NCBI GenBank assembly: GCA_015486015.1
Contig: WFSL01000024.1
Location: 1 to 64,000 of the forward strand
Length of the DNA: 64,000 nt
Direction: 5' to 3'
Source: Aquificota bacterium
GTDB taxonomy: Bacteria; Thermosulfidibacterota; Thermosulfidibacteria; Thermosulfidibacterales; B14-G1
Positions 53,735-62,035 of this stretch are shown piece by piece (within the stretch, counting starts at the first letter, position 1; every line of letters begins with the position of its first letter). The notes beneath the pieces are model-generated. The model made no database searches and was not told the DNA's origin. It worked only from the letters and a program-made list of their open reading frames with translations. The translations under genes were made by a program, and so were the position numbers.

Positions 53735-54000
53735 CGTGCATCCTCTTGTGTTTTTTTAGAAATGTATCTGCACAAAGAGCCGAAATTTTCAAATGCATCC
53801 ATGTCCATAAGTTCATCATCATCTATCTCTATATTAAATTTTTGTTCTAAAATGCTGATAAGCTCTGTTAGCGCTAATGAGTCAAGACCAAAATCGCTAC
53901 CGTATATTTCAGTTTCATCAGTAACCTTACTGTACTCTATATTTTGGACGTTATCTACTGCTGTAATTGCTTCATAACATAATTTTCTTATGTCTTTCAT
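53731..54000 (-). CDS. Acyl/peptidyl carrier protein
   Basis: An 89-residue four-helix carrier protein. DFGLDSLALTELI contains the serine (residue 41) that takes phosphopantetheine. It is very acidic, as usual. It is not the fatty-acid ACP by context: it lies between a nitroreductase (9 bp upstream, with TAGGAGGATATC as ribosome site) and an AMP ligase (4-bp overlap). It probably carries a dedicated acyl or aminoacyl group while neighbouring enzymes act on it. Confidence 0.85.
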   Translation of the reverse strand: MKDIRKLCYEAITAVDNVQNIEYSKVTDETEIYGSDFGLDSLALTELISILEQKFNIEIDDDELMDMDAFENFGSLCRYISKKTQEDAR

Positions 54001-54009
54001 GATATCCTC

Positions 54010-54594
54010 CTATTCTAAAAACCAGATGTGAAAAGGTTTTCTTTCAAGAGTCTTGATCCTCTGATCCGGTATTCCAATTGTAATAAGTGCCAAGAGTTCT
54101 CCTTTATCCTTATCAATTCCTAATATCTCCTGAGCTTCAGTTCGACTTTTTTCATCTATTCCTATCCAACATGTTCCTAATCCTTTATCATAGGCAAGCA
54201 ACAATATATTTTGGATCACTGCGTAAACAGAGGCCCTTTGGAATTCTATATCTGTATCTCCTATTCTATTGCTTCTCAGCGCACCAATAAGGTAGGGTGC
54301 ATTGCCAAAATTCTTCAAGAATTTTTTTATAATAAGTTGAGAAAGATCTTTCTTTTGGGAGATTTTTTCTATTGCCGTTTTCGCTTTCTCATAGAGAAAA
54401 TTTCCTATGTGGTCCTTTCTGCTTAGTACATATTCTCTGGAAAGGATTACAAAATTCCAGGGTTGAGAATTGAATGGGGAAGGTGCCCAGACCGCTGTAT
54501 TTATGATTTCTCTGATAATCTCCTCGCTTATCTTCTTATCTTTATACTTTCTAATAGATCTTCTATTTGTTATGATGTCGGAGAGCGGCTTCAT
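54010..54594 (-). CDS. Nitroreductase-family FMN oxidoreductase
   Basis: A 194-residue nitroreductase-fold protein. NRRSIRKYKDKKIS and WAPSPFNSQPWNFVI are the N-terminal FMN phosphate-binding parts, and YAVIQNILLLAYDKGLGTCW the helix that closes the flavin site. Family members reduce nitro or quinone groups, but some oxidise carrier- or peptide-bound substrates (for example azoline to azole). Its ATG is immediately next to the stop of the U32-like gene. Here a role in oxidising or reducing an ACP-bound group is inferred from the neighbours. Confidence 0.85.
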   Translation of the reverse strand: MKPLSDIITNRRSIRKYKDKKISEEIIREIINTAVWAPSPFNSQPWNFVILSREYVLSRKDHIGNFLYEKAKTAIEKISQKKDLSQLIIKKFLKNFGNAPYLIGALRSNRIGDTDIEFQRASVYAVIQNILLLAYDKGLGTCWIGIDEKSRTEAQEILGIDKDKGELLALITIGIPDQRIKTLERKPFHIWFLE

Positions 54595-55665
54595 CTAAAC
54601 CACCTTTACAGCTTTTGTTTTTTTGAGAAAATGGATTCTCTCTTCGTAAAAACGCTTGCAATAATCGCAGCTTCCGCCTACTGTGTAACAATCATTGTCA
54701 CAATCGGGTCTATACTCATAAAAATAATTTAAAAATCCGTCCAGATCTTTGTTCGATATAAATCTTCTGTTGTCTCTCAAATTTTCAGGTTTCTGTAAAA
54801 ACATGGGGAAAAGGTGCATCAAATTTCCATCATAGTCGAGGGATGTATAAGCATTCATGAAGAATTTAATTAGTTCTGGATGGCTTTCTCTACGAACAAT
54901 TTTGAAGTATTCAATGCCGAAATTGTCGTGATAAAATGGTACGTCTTCTGGTCTGATGAATCTTGTTTTCAAGATATTTACTGGAAACTCACTTAGAAGC
55001 TCTTTGTAACAGAATTTATAATAGTAATTGTGCGTCTTATCTTGGGCAAAATCTGGATTGGAACGGTGTAGATAGTGCTGAGGTAAAAAGGGACAGTCAA
55101 ATCTACAAATTTCATTACAGAGTATTTCATACTCTAAATCGGGGAATTTTCTTAGCTTTTCTAAAAAGTTGAAGTCTCTTCCTTTAAAAAGTGAAGGAAT
55201 AATTCTATGGACCCCCATATCTTTAAAACGTTTTATCTTTTGGAGGCTGTCTGCTTGGCATATAGCACTAACTGAAATTTCTAAATTGCTACTTTGAGCA
55301 GCCAATTCTATGAGGGGAATGGCGGTAAGGATAATACCTTTTACTCCTGTATCTTCTATCCTTTTTAGGAAATCGATGATCTTATTCCTATATTTTTCTA
55401 TAATATCAGGTGTTGCCCTCAAAGTATTTAAATTAAGATGAACATCTATGTTGTATTTTTTGCCCTTTTTCACGAACTCCACCAGATCCTTCCAGGAAGC
55501 ATGCTCTCTCCCCTTACCAAAACTAATAGAAGAGAAAGAAAATATATCATCTTCGACTGAACCATAAAATTCTTTAACTATGCCTTTCCCCTTCTGGTTA
55601 CAACGATCAGCATATTCTATAAGCTCGATATTTTTAAAGCTAGTGCCTACGCAAAATTTAATCAT
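54595..55665 (-). CDS. Peptidase U32/UbiU-like iron-sulfur protein
   Basis: A 356-residue protein that I assign to the U32 group on its TIM-barrel-like pattern and the signature ILCNEICRFDCPF (C183, C187, C191) with C219 following, comparable to the four-cysteine cluster site of UbiU and UbiV. A second group at the C terminus, C322-x3-C326-x6-C333-x2-C336, could hold another cluster. U32 proteins include collagenase-like peptidases and the oxygen-independent ubiquinone hydroxylases UbiU/UbiV and the RNA hydroxylase RlhA. A hydroxylase-like role without oxygen is attractive in an anaerobe but is inference. Strong GGAGGGAG ribosome site. It heads the cassette; the U32 assignment is moderately sure. 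Confidence 0.65.
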   Translation of the reverse strand: MIKFCVGTSFKNIELIEYADRCNQKGKGIVKEFYGSVEDDIFSFSSISFGKGREHASWKDLVEFVKKGKKYNIDVHLNLNTLRATPDIIEKYRNKIIDFLKRIEDTGVKGIILTAIPLIELAAQSSNLEISVSAICQADSLQKIKRFKDMGVHRIIPSLFKGRDFNFLEKLRKFPDLEYEILCNEICRFDCPFLPQHYLHRSNPDFAQDKTHNYYYKFCYKELLSEFPVNILKTRFIRPEDVPFYHDNFGIEYFKIVRRESHPELIKFFMNAYTSLDYDGNLMHLFPMFLQKPENLRDNRRFISNKDLDGFLNYFYEYRPDCDNDCYTVGGSCDYCKRFYEERIHFLKKTKAVKVV

Positions 55666-55864
55666 TTCTCCCTCCTTCTCTCTTCTTCGAATCTTCTAGA
55701 CCTATGCCCAAGAGAACTATAGGGGGAGAGCCCTTTCTCATAGAGTAACAAGCGCCAGCTCCCACTCTTTTGCTTGAGCCTTTTGATATGCTCCTATCTT
55801 TAAGCCTCCTCATCTCTGGGGCTGGATCCCAAGATGCTCCTTTTGGCGTTAGGTATTCCCCCAT
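55658..55864 (-). CDS. Small ORF upstream of the U32-like gene, unknown
   Basis: A 68-codon ATG-initiated frame on the minus strand, overlapping the U32-like start by 8 bp, in the largest gene-poor gap of the window (55666-56055). The product is basic, with a single cysteine (GAGACYSMRKGS) and a charged tail. I recognise no family. It could be a leader or a precursor peptide for the downstream enzymes, or simply chance. No convincing ribosome site precedes it. Apart from this frame and a promoter, I see nothing else in the gap. Confidence 0.25.
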   Translation of the reverse strand: MGEYLTPKGASWDPAPEMRRLKDRSISKGSSKRVGAGACYSMRKGSPPIVLLGIGLEDSKKREGGRND

Positions 55865-55933
55865 TCCAGCCTTCCACTTCAGTGATCCCGAGCTCTTGCT
55901 TTTTAGAGCGGCCTCGCTTCTCTCAAAATATGT

Positions 55934-55962
55934 AATTAATTTATACTCGGTAAGGATGTCAA
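55934..55962 (-). promoter_or_regulatory. Predicted promoter of the U32-nitroreductase-ACP-ligase cassette
   Basis: On the minus strand TTGACA (55957-55962), 17 bp, TTAATT (55934-55939). It would start transcription near 55927, about 260 nt before the U32-like ATG and upstream of the 68-codon frame. On the plus strand a TATACT at 55942-55947 in the same place might serve the divergent oxidoreductase operon. Confidence 0.4.
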
Positions 55963-56055
55963 GACCCCACAGAGGAGTTTTCGATTGATTTTTGGAGGGT
56001 GCTCGGACTATCTTTTGTTCGAGGGTGGTGAGATCGTTTAAGTTGGGGCTTGGCT

Positions 56056-57222
56056 ATGGAACGTGGGATGCATCTCATGTTGGGGAGCGAGGCCATGGCC
56101 TTTGGGGTGAAGCTTTGTCGCCCCCAGGTGATCGCTGCTTACCCCATTACTCCCCAGACCCATATTGTGGAATGTCTTGCGGATATGGTGGAGGGAGGGA
56201 AGTTGACCCCCTGTCGGTTTGTTACTGTGGAGTCAGAGCTCTCCAGTATCTCAGTAGCGTTGGGAGCATCTGGGGCAGGGGCCAGGGTCTTTACCGCTAC
56301 CTCTTCACAGGGTTTGGCCCTCATGCATGAAATCCTCCATTGGGTGGCAGGGATGCGCCTTCCAGTGGTCCTTGCCAATGCCAATCGCGCCCTGGGTGGG
56401 CCCTGGATCCTCTATATGGACCAGACAGATTCCCTTTCCCAGCGGGATACGGGTTGGATACAGGTCTACTGTGCCAGTGTCCAGGAAGCCCTGGATATGG
56501 TGCCCTTGGCCTATAGGGTTGCTGAGAATCATTTGCTGCCTGTGATGGTGGTGATGGATGGCTTTTGGATTTCCCACACAATGGAGCCTGTTAGCGTGCC
56601 ATCTCAGGGGGATATTGATGCCTTTCTCCCCCCCAGGAGCGACAGGCTTTTCATGGATCTTTCTGATCCTCAGGCCCTTGGGGCCCCAACCTCTTCCACT
56701 ACCTTCTATGCCATAAAGAGGGAGATTCAGGATGAGATGGAAGGGGTGCTAAGGGGGTTTCTGGATTATGCCAAGGAGTATGCCTCCTTTTCTGGGAGGC
56801 TTTATAGGATCGTAGAGGCCTGGCACATGGATGATGCAGAGGTGGCATTGGTGGGACTGGGAGGAATTATAGGCACTGCCCGATACACATGTTCCATCTT
56901 AAGGAGTCGTGGGATAAGGGCAGGGGTGGTCTTCCCCCGCTTTTTTAGACCCTTCCCAGTAGAGGGGATGAGGGATGCATTGAGGAATGTGAAGGTGGTG
57001 GTAGCCATGAACAGGGCCTTCTCTCCTGGAGTGGGGGGACAGCTTACCCAGGAGATAAAGTGGGCCCTCTATTCCCTCGACTCTCCGCCTCGTGTGGTGG
57101 ACTGGATGGCGGGGCTCGGGGGTGTAGATCCCACACCAGAGGCCATAGAGGAGGCAGTTGTAAGGGCCTTACAGGGAGAAGATGTAATATGGATGGAGAA
57201 CCCCGTGGGTCCTCAGCGATGA
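56056..57222 (+). CDS. Second 2-oxoacid:ferredoxin oxidoreductase alpha-like subunit
   Basis: A 388-residue POR alpha homolog. VIAAYPITPQTHIVE, FVTVESELSSISVALGASGAGARVFTATSSQGLALM and SQRDTGWI are retained. There is no fused gamma domain, unlike the large alpha subunits of two-subunit KorAB enzymes, and no gamma or delta gene is next to it. The VESEHTA of classical POR reads VESELSS here, so substrate preference may differ. It might share gamma and delta with the operon at 20.6 kb, as POR and VOR share gamma in Pyrococcus. Its stop overlaps the beta start (ATGA). Confidence 0.88.
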   Translation: MERGMHLMLGSEAMAFGVKLCRPQVIAAYPITPQTHIVECLADMVEGGKLTPCRFVTVESELSSISVALGASGAGARVFTATSSQGLALMHEILHWVAGMRLPVVLANANRALGGPWILYMDQTDSLSQRDTGWIQVYCASVQEALDMVPLAYRVAENHLLPVMVVMDGFWISHTMEPVSVPSQGDIDAFLPPRSDRLFMDLSDPQALGAPTSSTTFYAIKREIQDEMEGVLRGFLDYAKEYASFSGRLYRIVEAWHMDDAEVALVGLGGIIGTARYTCSILRSRGIRAGVVFPRFFRPFPVEGMRDALRNVKVVVAMNRAFSPGVGGQLTQEIKWALYSLDSPPRVVDWMAGLGGVDPTPEAIEEAVVRALQGEDVIWMENPVGPQR

Positions 57223-58085
57223 TCCCCAAGGATGAGCTCTTACATCCTGGTCATCCTGCCTGTCCTGGGTGTGGTGCAGCTCTTTCTATGCGTCTGGCCC
57301 TAAAGGCCTTAGGGAAGAGAGTGATGATGGTGATTCCCGCCTCGTGTTGGTCTATCATTGCTGGGGCCCATCCCTTCTTTTCCCTGGGGGTACCCTTGCT
57401 CCATGTTCCCTTCCTTTCCGCTGCTGCGGCAGCGGCAGGGGTGAGGGCTGCTTTGGAGGCCCGGGGTGAGGAGGACGTCACCGTGGTGGCGTGGGCAGGA
57501 GACGGTGGTACATACGATATAGGCTTTCAGGGTTTCTCAGGCGCGGCCGAGAGGGGCACAGACATGATATACGTCTGTTACGATAATGAGGCGTATATGA
57601 ATACAGGGGGGCAGCGGAGCTCTGCAACCCCAGTGGGTACCTTCACGGGTACTACACCGAAGGGGAAGAGGGAAGGGAAAAAGGATCTGTTGAGTGTTAT
57701 AGTGGCCCACGGTGCCTCTTATGTGGCTACTGCGACGATAGCCTATCCCCAGGATATGATAGAAAAGCTTAGGAAAGCCAAGCAGAAGAAGGGGTTTCGT
57801 TTTGTGCATCTGCTTTCACCTTGCCCCACGGGATGGGGTTACCCAGAGGATAGGACTGTAACCATGGCCAGGATGGCCGTGGAGTCTGGGGCCTATCCCC
57901 TTTTGGAGTGGGAGGAAGGGGGATGGCATGTTACCCAAAGGCCTTCATTTAGTGTCAGCGTAGAGGAGTACCTTGAGGCACAGGGACGGTTTAAGGGTTG
58001 GGAAAGGGAGGAACTCAAGGGATTGGCAAGGAGGGTGCTCTTACAGTGGCATAGGCTGAGAGATTTGGAGGGTATGCCTCGATGA
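57219..58085 (+). CDS. Second 2-oxoacid:ferredoxin oxidoreductase beta-like subunit (TPP-binding)
   Basis: A 288-residue POR beta homolog. The four cluster cysteines are kept (HPACPGCGAALS, PASCWSIIAG, SPCPTGWGYPE), as is the TPP site GDGGTYDIG...DNEAYMNTGGQ. It should therefore bind TPP and one 4Fe-4S cluster. The NATGC of classical PorB is replaced by IPASC, a possible active-site difference. The ATG at 57219 overlaps the alpha stop. Its own stop overlaps the start of the NtrC-type regulator, a direct link between enzyme and regulator. Confidence 0.88.
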   Translation: MIPKDELLHPGHPACPGCGAALSMRLALKALGKRVMMVIPASCWSIIAGAHPFFSLGVPLLHVPFLSAAAAAAGVRAALEARGEEDVTVVAWAGDGGTYDIGFQGFSGAAERGTDMIYVCYDNEAYMNTGGQRSSATPVGTFTGTTPKGKREGKKDLLSVIVAHGASYVATATIAYPQDMIEKLRKAKQKKGFRFVHLLSPCPTGWGYPEDRTVTMARMAVESGAYPLLEWEEGGWHVTQRPSFSVSVEEYLEAQGRFKGWEREELKGLARRVLLQWHRLRDLEGMPR

Positions 58086-59416
58086 TAGAGGAGAGGGACT
58101 TTCGAGTATTAGTGGTAGACGATGATAAGGCGTTTTCCCTGTTGCTCTCCAGTATCCTGAAGGATGAGGGATACCAAGTGGAGGTGGCATATTCTGGGGA
58201 GGCTGCTTTAAAGAAGATCAAGGGGTTTGCACCGCATCTGGTTTTGGTGGACTTGAAGATGCCAGGAATGGGTGGCCTGGAGCTTATGCAGAATGTGAAG
58301 GACGGTGGCTCTGATGTTGACTTTGTAGTGATCACTGCCTTTGGTACGGTAGAGACAGCGGTGGAGGCTATGAAGTTGGGCGCCTTCGATTATCTCACTA
58401 AGCCCTTGAAAGATCCGGAGGAACTGCGGCAGTTGGTAGGAAGGATATTTGAGAGACAGCGGCTGGTGCTGGAGAATCAGCTTCTCAAAGAGCAACTTGG
58501 TCGGGACATGCCTCCCGTAGAGCTCATCTTTCTGGGGATGGAGGATGTGAGGCGAGAGGTGGAAGAGGTGGCACCTACCAACGCCACTGTCATGCTTTAT
58601 GGGGAGAGTGGAACAGGCAAATCTCTCATAGCAAAAGTGCTCCACCAGTGGAGCGGGAGAAAGGGACCCTTTGTGGAGATAAATTGCGCGGCTATTCCAG
58701 AGACGCTTTTGGAGGCAGAACTTTTTGGTTACGAGAGGGGGGCCTTTACGGGTGCTGTTTCCAGCAAGAGAGGAAAGTTCGAATTGGCCCAAAAGGGAAC
58801 CATTTTTCTGGATGAGGTCTCGGAAATGGGATTCTCCTCACAGGCTAAACTCCTTAGGGTATTGCAGGATGGTGCCTTCGAGCGTTTGGGGGGACTGGCC
58901 ACCCTTAAGACCAATGCGAGGGTGGTTGCGGCCACAAATAGGAACCTGAGGGAGGCCATCAGGGAGAAGAGGTTTAGGGAGGATCTCTATTATCGCCTCA
59001 ATGTCTTCCCCATAGAAATCCCCCCTTTAAGACAAAGGAAGGGTGTGATACCGGACTTAGTGAGATACTTCGTGGCCTTATCAAGCAAGAGGTTAGGGAA
59101 GGAGATAAAGGAGGTGCCTGGGGGTGTGATGGATACCTTGCAAGGTTACCCTTGGCCTGGGAATATTCGGGAGTTGCAGAACGTGATTGAGAGGGCGGTG
59201 ATTCTGAGCAAGGGAGAGAGGCTTGCTCCACCTCGATTGGAGGTTGAGCAAGGAGAGGATTTCATTCCAGAAGGGAGCCTTAAGGAGGTGGAGAAAAGGG
59301 CCATCGAGAAGGCACTGAAGCGGTTTGGTGGGAACAGGAGGAGGGCCGCAGAGTTCTTAGGCATCTCCCTAAGGGCTCTTCAATACAAGATCAAGGGTTA
59401 TGGGATTACCCAGTGA
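58082..59416 (+). CDS. Sigma-54-dependent response regulator (NtrC family)
   Basis: A 444-residue regulator with three domains: receiver (1-125, phospho-acceptor D57 in LVLVDLKMPG), AAA+ (Walker A GESGTGKS near 174, GAFTGA near 219 for sigma-54 contact) and a C-terminal Fis-type helix-turn-helix (about 405-440, GGNRRRAAEFLGIS). It activates RpoN-dependent promoters. It is read by coupling to the alpha/beta oxidoreductase genes (4-bp overlap). No sensor kinase is nearby. rpoN itself lies 600 bp downstream on the other strand. Target promoters cannot be named: I found no convincing -24/-12 site in the window. Confidence 0.93.
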   Translation: MIEERDFRVLVVDDDKAFSLLLSSILKDEGYQVEVAYSGEAALKKIKGFAPHLVLVDLKMPGMGGLELMQNVKDGGSDVDFVVITAFGTVETAVEAMKLGAFDYLTKPLKDPEELRQLVGRIFERQRLVLENQLLKEQLGRDMPPVELIFLGMEDVRREVEEVAPTNATVMLYGESGTGKSLIAKVLHQWSGRKGPFVEINCAAIPETLLEAELFGYERGAFTGAVSSKRGKFELAQKGTIFLDEVSEMGFSSQAKLLRVLQDGAFERLGGLATLKTNARVVAATNRNLREAIREKRFREDLYYRLNVFPIEIPPLRQRKGVIPDLVRYFVALSSKRLGKEIKEVPGGVMDTLQGYPWPGNIRELQNVIERAVILSKGERLAPPRLEVEQGEDFIPEGSLKEVEKRAIEKALKRFGGNRRRAAEFLGISLRALQYKIKGYGITQ

Positions 59417-59595
59417 GGACCAGAATTTGCGCAGCGAGAGGAAATTTTTCGTATTATTCTTTACCTTTGTTGGCTTTTGCTTTAGAAAAAAGGAGGTTGT
59501 GCAAGTGGCACGATAGCTTCCATAATAAGATTGAGTAGTTATATGAGGGCTTGAGTGGGTGTTGTGGATTTGGATTGAAAGATGAGGAGGAGGGC

Positions 59596-60048
59596 ATGAA
59601 AAGGTGTTCTTTGAGTATATGTTTGAGCATACTTCTCACTGCCTTTCCGTCTGTGTTATGTGCTCGATCTGCCATCTTTATCCTGATGGAGAGGTATGAT
59701 CCCAACACCGAGCTTGCCCTTGAGGGTCAGGTCTTGAGGGACCTGACGGTAAAGGGGGCTTCTTCTGATAGACCTGTCGTAATCCCTGTCTCTATGAAGG
59801 GGAGGGTAATTTTTGTGATCCTGGGTCCCCATTGGTTTGTGAGGAACATGGGGATCTACCTGAGGAAAGGAGAATTGGTTCGGGTTGTGGGCTCAAAGGT
59901 CTATGGTAGAGATGGTAGGCTTTATATAATTGCCAGGGAGTTGTTCATCTCAGGTGGGAAGAGCTACCGTATCTATATATTTAGGAATAAGCGTTATGTG
60001 CCTTTCTGGTATAGAACGAAGGAGACAGGCTATCCCATGCGCAGGTGA
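59596..60048 (+). CDS. Small exported protein, possible OB-fold, function unknown
   Basis: A 150-residue protein with a signal peptide (SICLSILLTAFPSVLCARS). The mature part reads like an OB-fold beta-barrel: LALEGQVLRDLTV, PVVIPVSMKGRVIFVILGPHWF, LRKGELVRVVGSKVY and RLYIIARELFISGGKSYRI, similar in pattern to small periplasmic nucleic-acid-like or metal-binding OB proteins. A strong GGAGGAGGG lies just before the ATG at 59596. It follows the NtrC gene by 180 bp and its end overlaps the convergent rpoN gene by 19 bp. No function assigned. Confidence 0.7.
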   Translation: MKRCSLSICLSILLTAFPSVLCARSAIFILMERYDPNTELALEGQVLRDLTVKGASSDRPVVIPVSMKGRVIFVILGPHWFVRNMGIYLRKGELVRVVGSKVYGRDGRLYIIARELFISGGKSYRIYIFRNKRYVPFWYRTKETGYPMRR

Positions 60049-61310
60049 GGTCCTCTCCTTTCTCTGCTCGAGGGAATTCCAAGCTCCATTCGATATTTGG
60101 TCACCGTACGCCGGGCCACCTTGTAGCCCCTCTTATTGAGCTCTTGTGCTATTTTTTCATCCCCCATAGGGGAGCGAGGGTCTTCTGCCTTAATCAGATT
60201 GTAGATAATCTCCTTGACTTCTCCTGCTTCCCCTTTGAAGAAGACACGAAGGGGGAAGGTGCCCCTGGGAGTATGGATGTACTTCCCTGTGAGAAGCCTC
60301 TGGACGGTTGATTTGCTCACCCCAAGGATGCGGGCTGCCTCCTCTGTAGATAGGGCTACAGGACTTGACCGTTTTGCGAGAAAGAATTTCCATTCCTTTT
60401 CCCCTATGTAGCGTCCAAGTTTCTTCAGGTACCTCTCTCTTAGCATGAGGCCCCTGATGGTGCCCAGGGCCTTGGCCCTCTTGTCCCGTAGATAGTGCCG
60501 GAGTTCTGGATTCCCAGGTATGGCCTTCACCCTCCTGCTGAGTGCCAGTTTTGGAATTCTATCTTGAGTGAGGGATACGATAAGCTCTTCCCCTACATAC
60601 AGGATCACGATGTCAGCCCGGATCCCGCCTTCCGTGTCTTGTGAGAAAGATGCTCCTGGGAAAGGGGTGAGATGAGAGATACGCTCTACTACTTCTTCCA
60701 GCTCCTGAGGGGTGATCCTGAGCCTGGTGGCGAGGCGCCTTTTCTTCCCTTGCAAGAGAAGTTCCCAGCCCCTTGTCAGAAGTTCTTGTACCTTTTTGTC
60801 CTGTGGGTAAAGGAGCCTTGCCTGCATGAGGAGGCTCTCTTTCACGTTTCGGGCACCACACCCTATGGGATCTAAGGTAGAGAGGAGCCTTCTTCCTTCC
60901 TCTACATCCTCCAGGGTGGTAGATAACTCTTTTGCAATCTCGATAGGATCCCTTTCCAGGAACCCCTTGGGATTTAGATAGGGGATCAGTTGACTGGCAG
61001 CCTCTCGGGCCCTTTGGGGGATATTCATGGTATAGAGCTGTTCATTCAAGTGCTCATGGAGGGTTTTCCCCTTATCGGCCAGCTTTTCCCACCAAGGGGT
61101 GGAGTCCTGTTCTTCTTCATCCCATGGAAACTCCCTCACCTCTATGAAGGGGTTTTCTTCTGCCTCTTGCCATATGGTCTCTTCCAGCTCCACCTGGGGC
61201 ATGGCAATGAGACGCATGGCTTGGATAAGCACGGGCGTAACCCTGAGTTCAGGGCGTAGGGTGGTCTCTAAGTGTGTTTCAAGGGCCATGCCTGGGTGGT
61301 CCCTATCCTC
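60030..61310 (-). CDS. rpoN: RNA polymerase sigma-54 factor RpoN
   Basis: About 426 residues. Region I, rich in glutamine and leucine ([18 protein letters not shown]...MPQVELEE), the acidic linker, the core-binding region and the C-terminal RpoN box [17 protein letters not shown] are all present. The ATG complementary to 61308-61310 has AAAGGGG 6 nt upstream; an in-frame upstream extension to 61415 would lie inside hisIE. It directs transcription from -24/-12 promoters with activators such as the NtrC-type protein encoded at 58-59 kb. It overlaps hisIE by 8 bp. Confidence 0.93.
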   Translation of the reverse strand, partial: EDRDHPGMALETHLETTLRPELRVTPVLIQAMRLIAMPQVELEETIWQEAEENPFIEVREFPWDEEEQDSTPWWEKLADKGKTLHEHLNEQLYTMNIPQRAREAASQLIPYLNPKGFLERDPIEIAKELSTTLEDVEEGRRLLSTLDPIGCGARNVKESLLMQARLLYPQDKKVQELLTRGWELLLQGKKRRLATRLRITPQELEEVVERISHLTPFPGASFSQDTEGGIRADIVILYVGEELIVSLTQDRIPKLALSRRVKAIPGNPELRHYLRDKRAKALGTIRGLMLRERYLKKLGRYIGEKEWKFFLAKRSSPVALSTEEAARILGVSKSTVQRLLTGKYIHTPRGTFPLRVFFKGEAGEVKEIIYNLIKAEDPRSPMGDEKIAQELNKRGYKVARRTVTKYRMELGIPSSRERRGPHLRMG

Positions 61311-62004
61311 CATCTTTTTCCCCTTTTTTAAGGCCCGACTTTCCAAAGCGCCTACCCAGCTCCCTGTATATCTCTTCAGGTGGGATATTGTGGTATCCCA
61401 TGGCGACCAATGCATGGAAAAACAGGTCCCCCATCTCGTATATGATCCTTTCCTTCTTTCCGTCTTTGCAGGCCATCACCACCTCTGTGGCCTCCTCGCC
61501 CACCTTCTTTAGGATGGCGTCGTGTCCCTCCCTGAAGAGAGAAGCCACATAGGAGTCTCTCCGCTCCACGTGGTGTCTCCTATCAAGTATCACTTCGTAT
61601 ATATGCTCCAGGATAGTGCATCCCTCACCGTACACCTCTTCAGGTTTGAATATCTTCTTCTCTGCTTTTCTCCAACCTTTTGCGCTCATGGTTCTGAAGA
61701 AACAGCTCCTGTAACCCATGTGGCAGGCAGCCCCTATCTGGTCTACCTTTACCAGGATGGTGTCGCTGTCGCAGTCAATGCGGATCTCCTGCACCTTCTG
61801 CACATGCCCTGACTCCTCCCCCTTTTTCCATAAGCGTCCCCTCGAACGGCTCCAGAAGTGAGTATAGCCTGTCTCCAGGGTTTTCCTCAGGGCCAGCTCA
61901 TTCATGTATGCCACCATGAGCACCTCACCGCTATGGACATCCTGAATGATCGCGGGTACCAAGCCCCTGTCGTCAAACTTTATCTCCTTTAGCAGGTGCT
62001 CCAT
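61303..62004 (-). CDS. hisIE: Bifunctional phosphoribosyl-AMP cyclohydrolase/phosphoribosyl-ATP pyrophosphatase
   Basis: A 233-residue fused enzyme. The N-terminal HisI domain (about 1-115) has [37 protein letters not shown] and [13 protein letters not shown] for zinc and magnesium; the C-terminal HisE domain (about 125-220) has [13 protein letters not shown] and [14 protein letters not shown]. It carries out steps 2 and 3 of histidine synthesis. Start ATG is the complement of 62002-62004. No other his gene is in the window. It is coupled to rpoN. Confidence 0.94.
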   Translation of the reverse strand: MEHLLKEIKFDDRGLVPAIIQDVHSGEVLMVAYMNELALRKTLETGYTHFWSRSRGRLWKKGEESGHVQKVQEIRIDCDSDTILVKVDQIGAACHMGYRSCFFRTMSAKGWRKAEKKIFKPEEVYGEGCTILEHIYEVILDRRHHVERRDSYVASLFREGHDAILKKVGEEATEVVMACKDGKKERIIYEMGDLFFHALVAMGYHNIPPEEIYRELGRRFGKSGLKKGEKDGG

Positions 62005-62035
62005 CCACCTTCCTCCTTCAGGTAGTATAAATGCC

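Noticed and set aside
56056-58085. Assignment of the second oxidoreductase as a two-subunit 2-oxoglutarate:ferredoxin oxidoreductase
   Set aside because: The alpha subunit has no N-terminal gamma domain as two-subunit KorAB enzymes do, so the substrate is left open.
59506-59519. TGGCACGATAGCTT upstream of the small exported protein, another -24/-12-like site
   Set aside because: The GC element is at the wrong spacing; at the correct distance the bases are TC.
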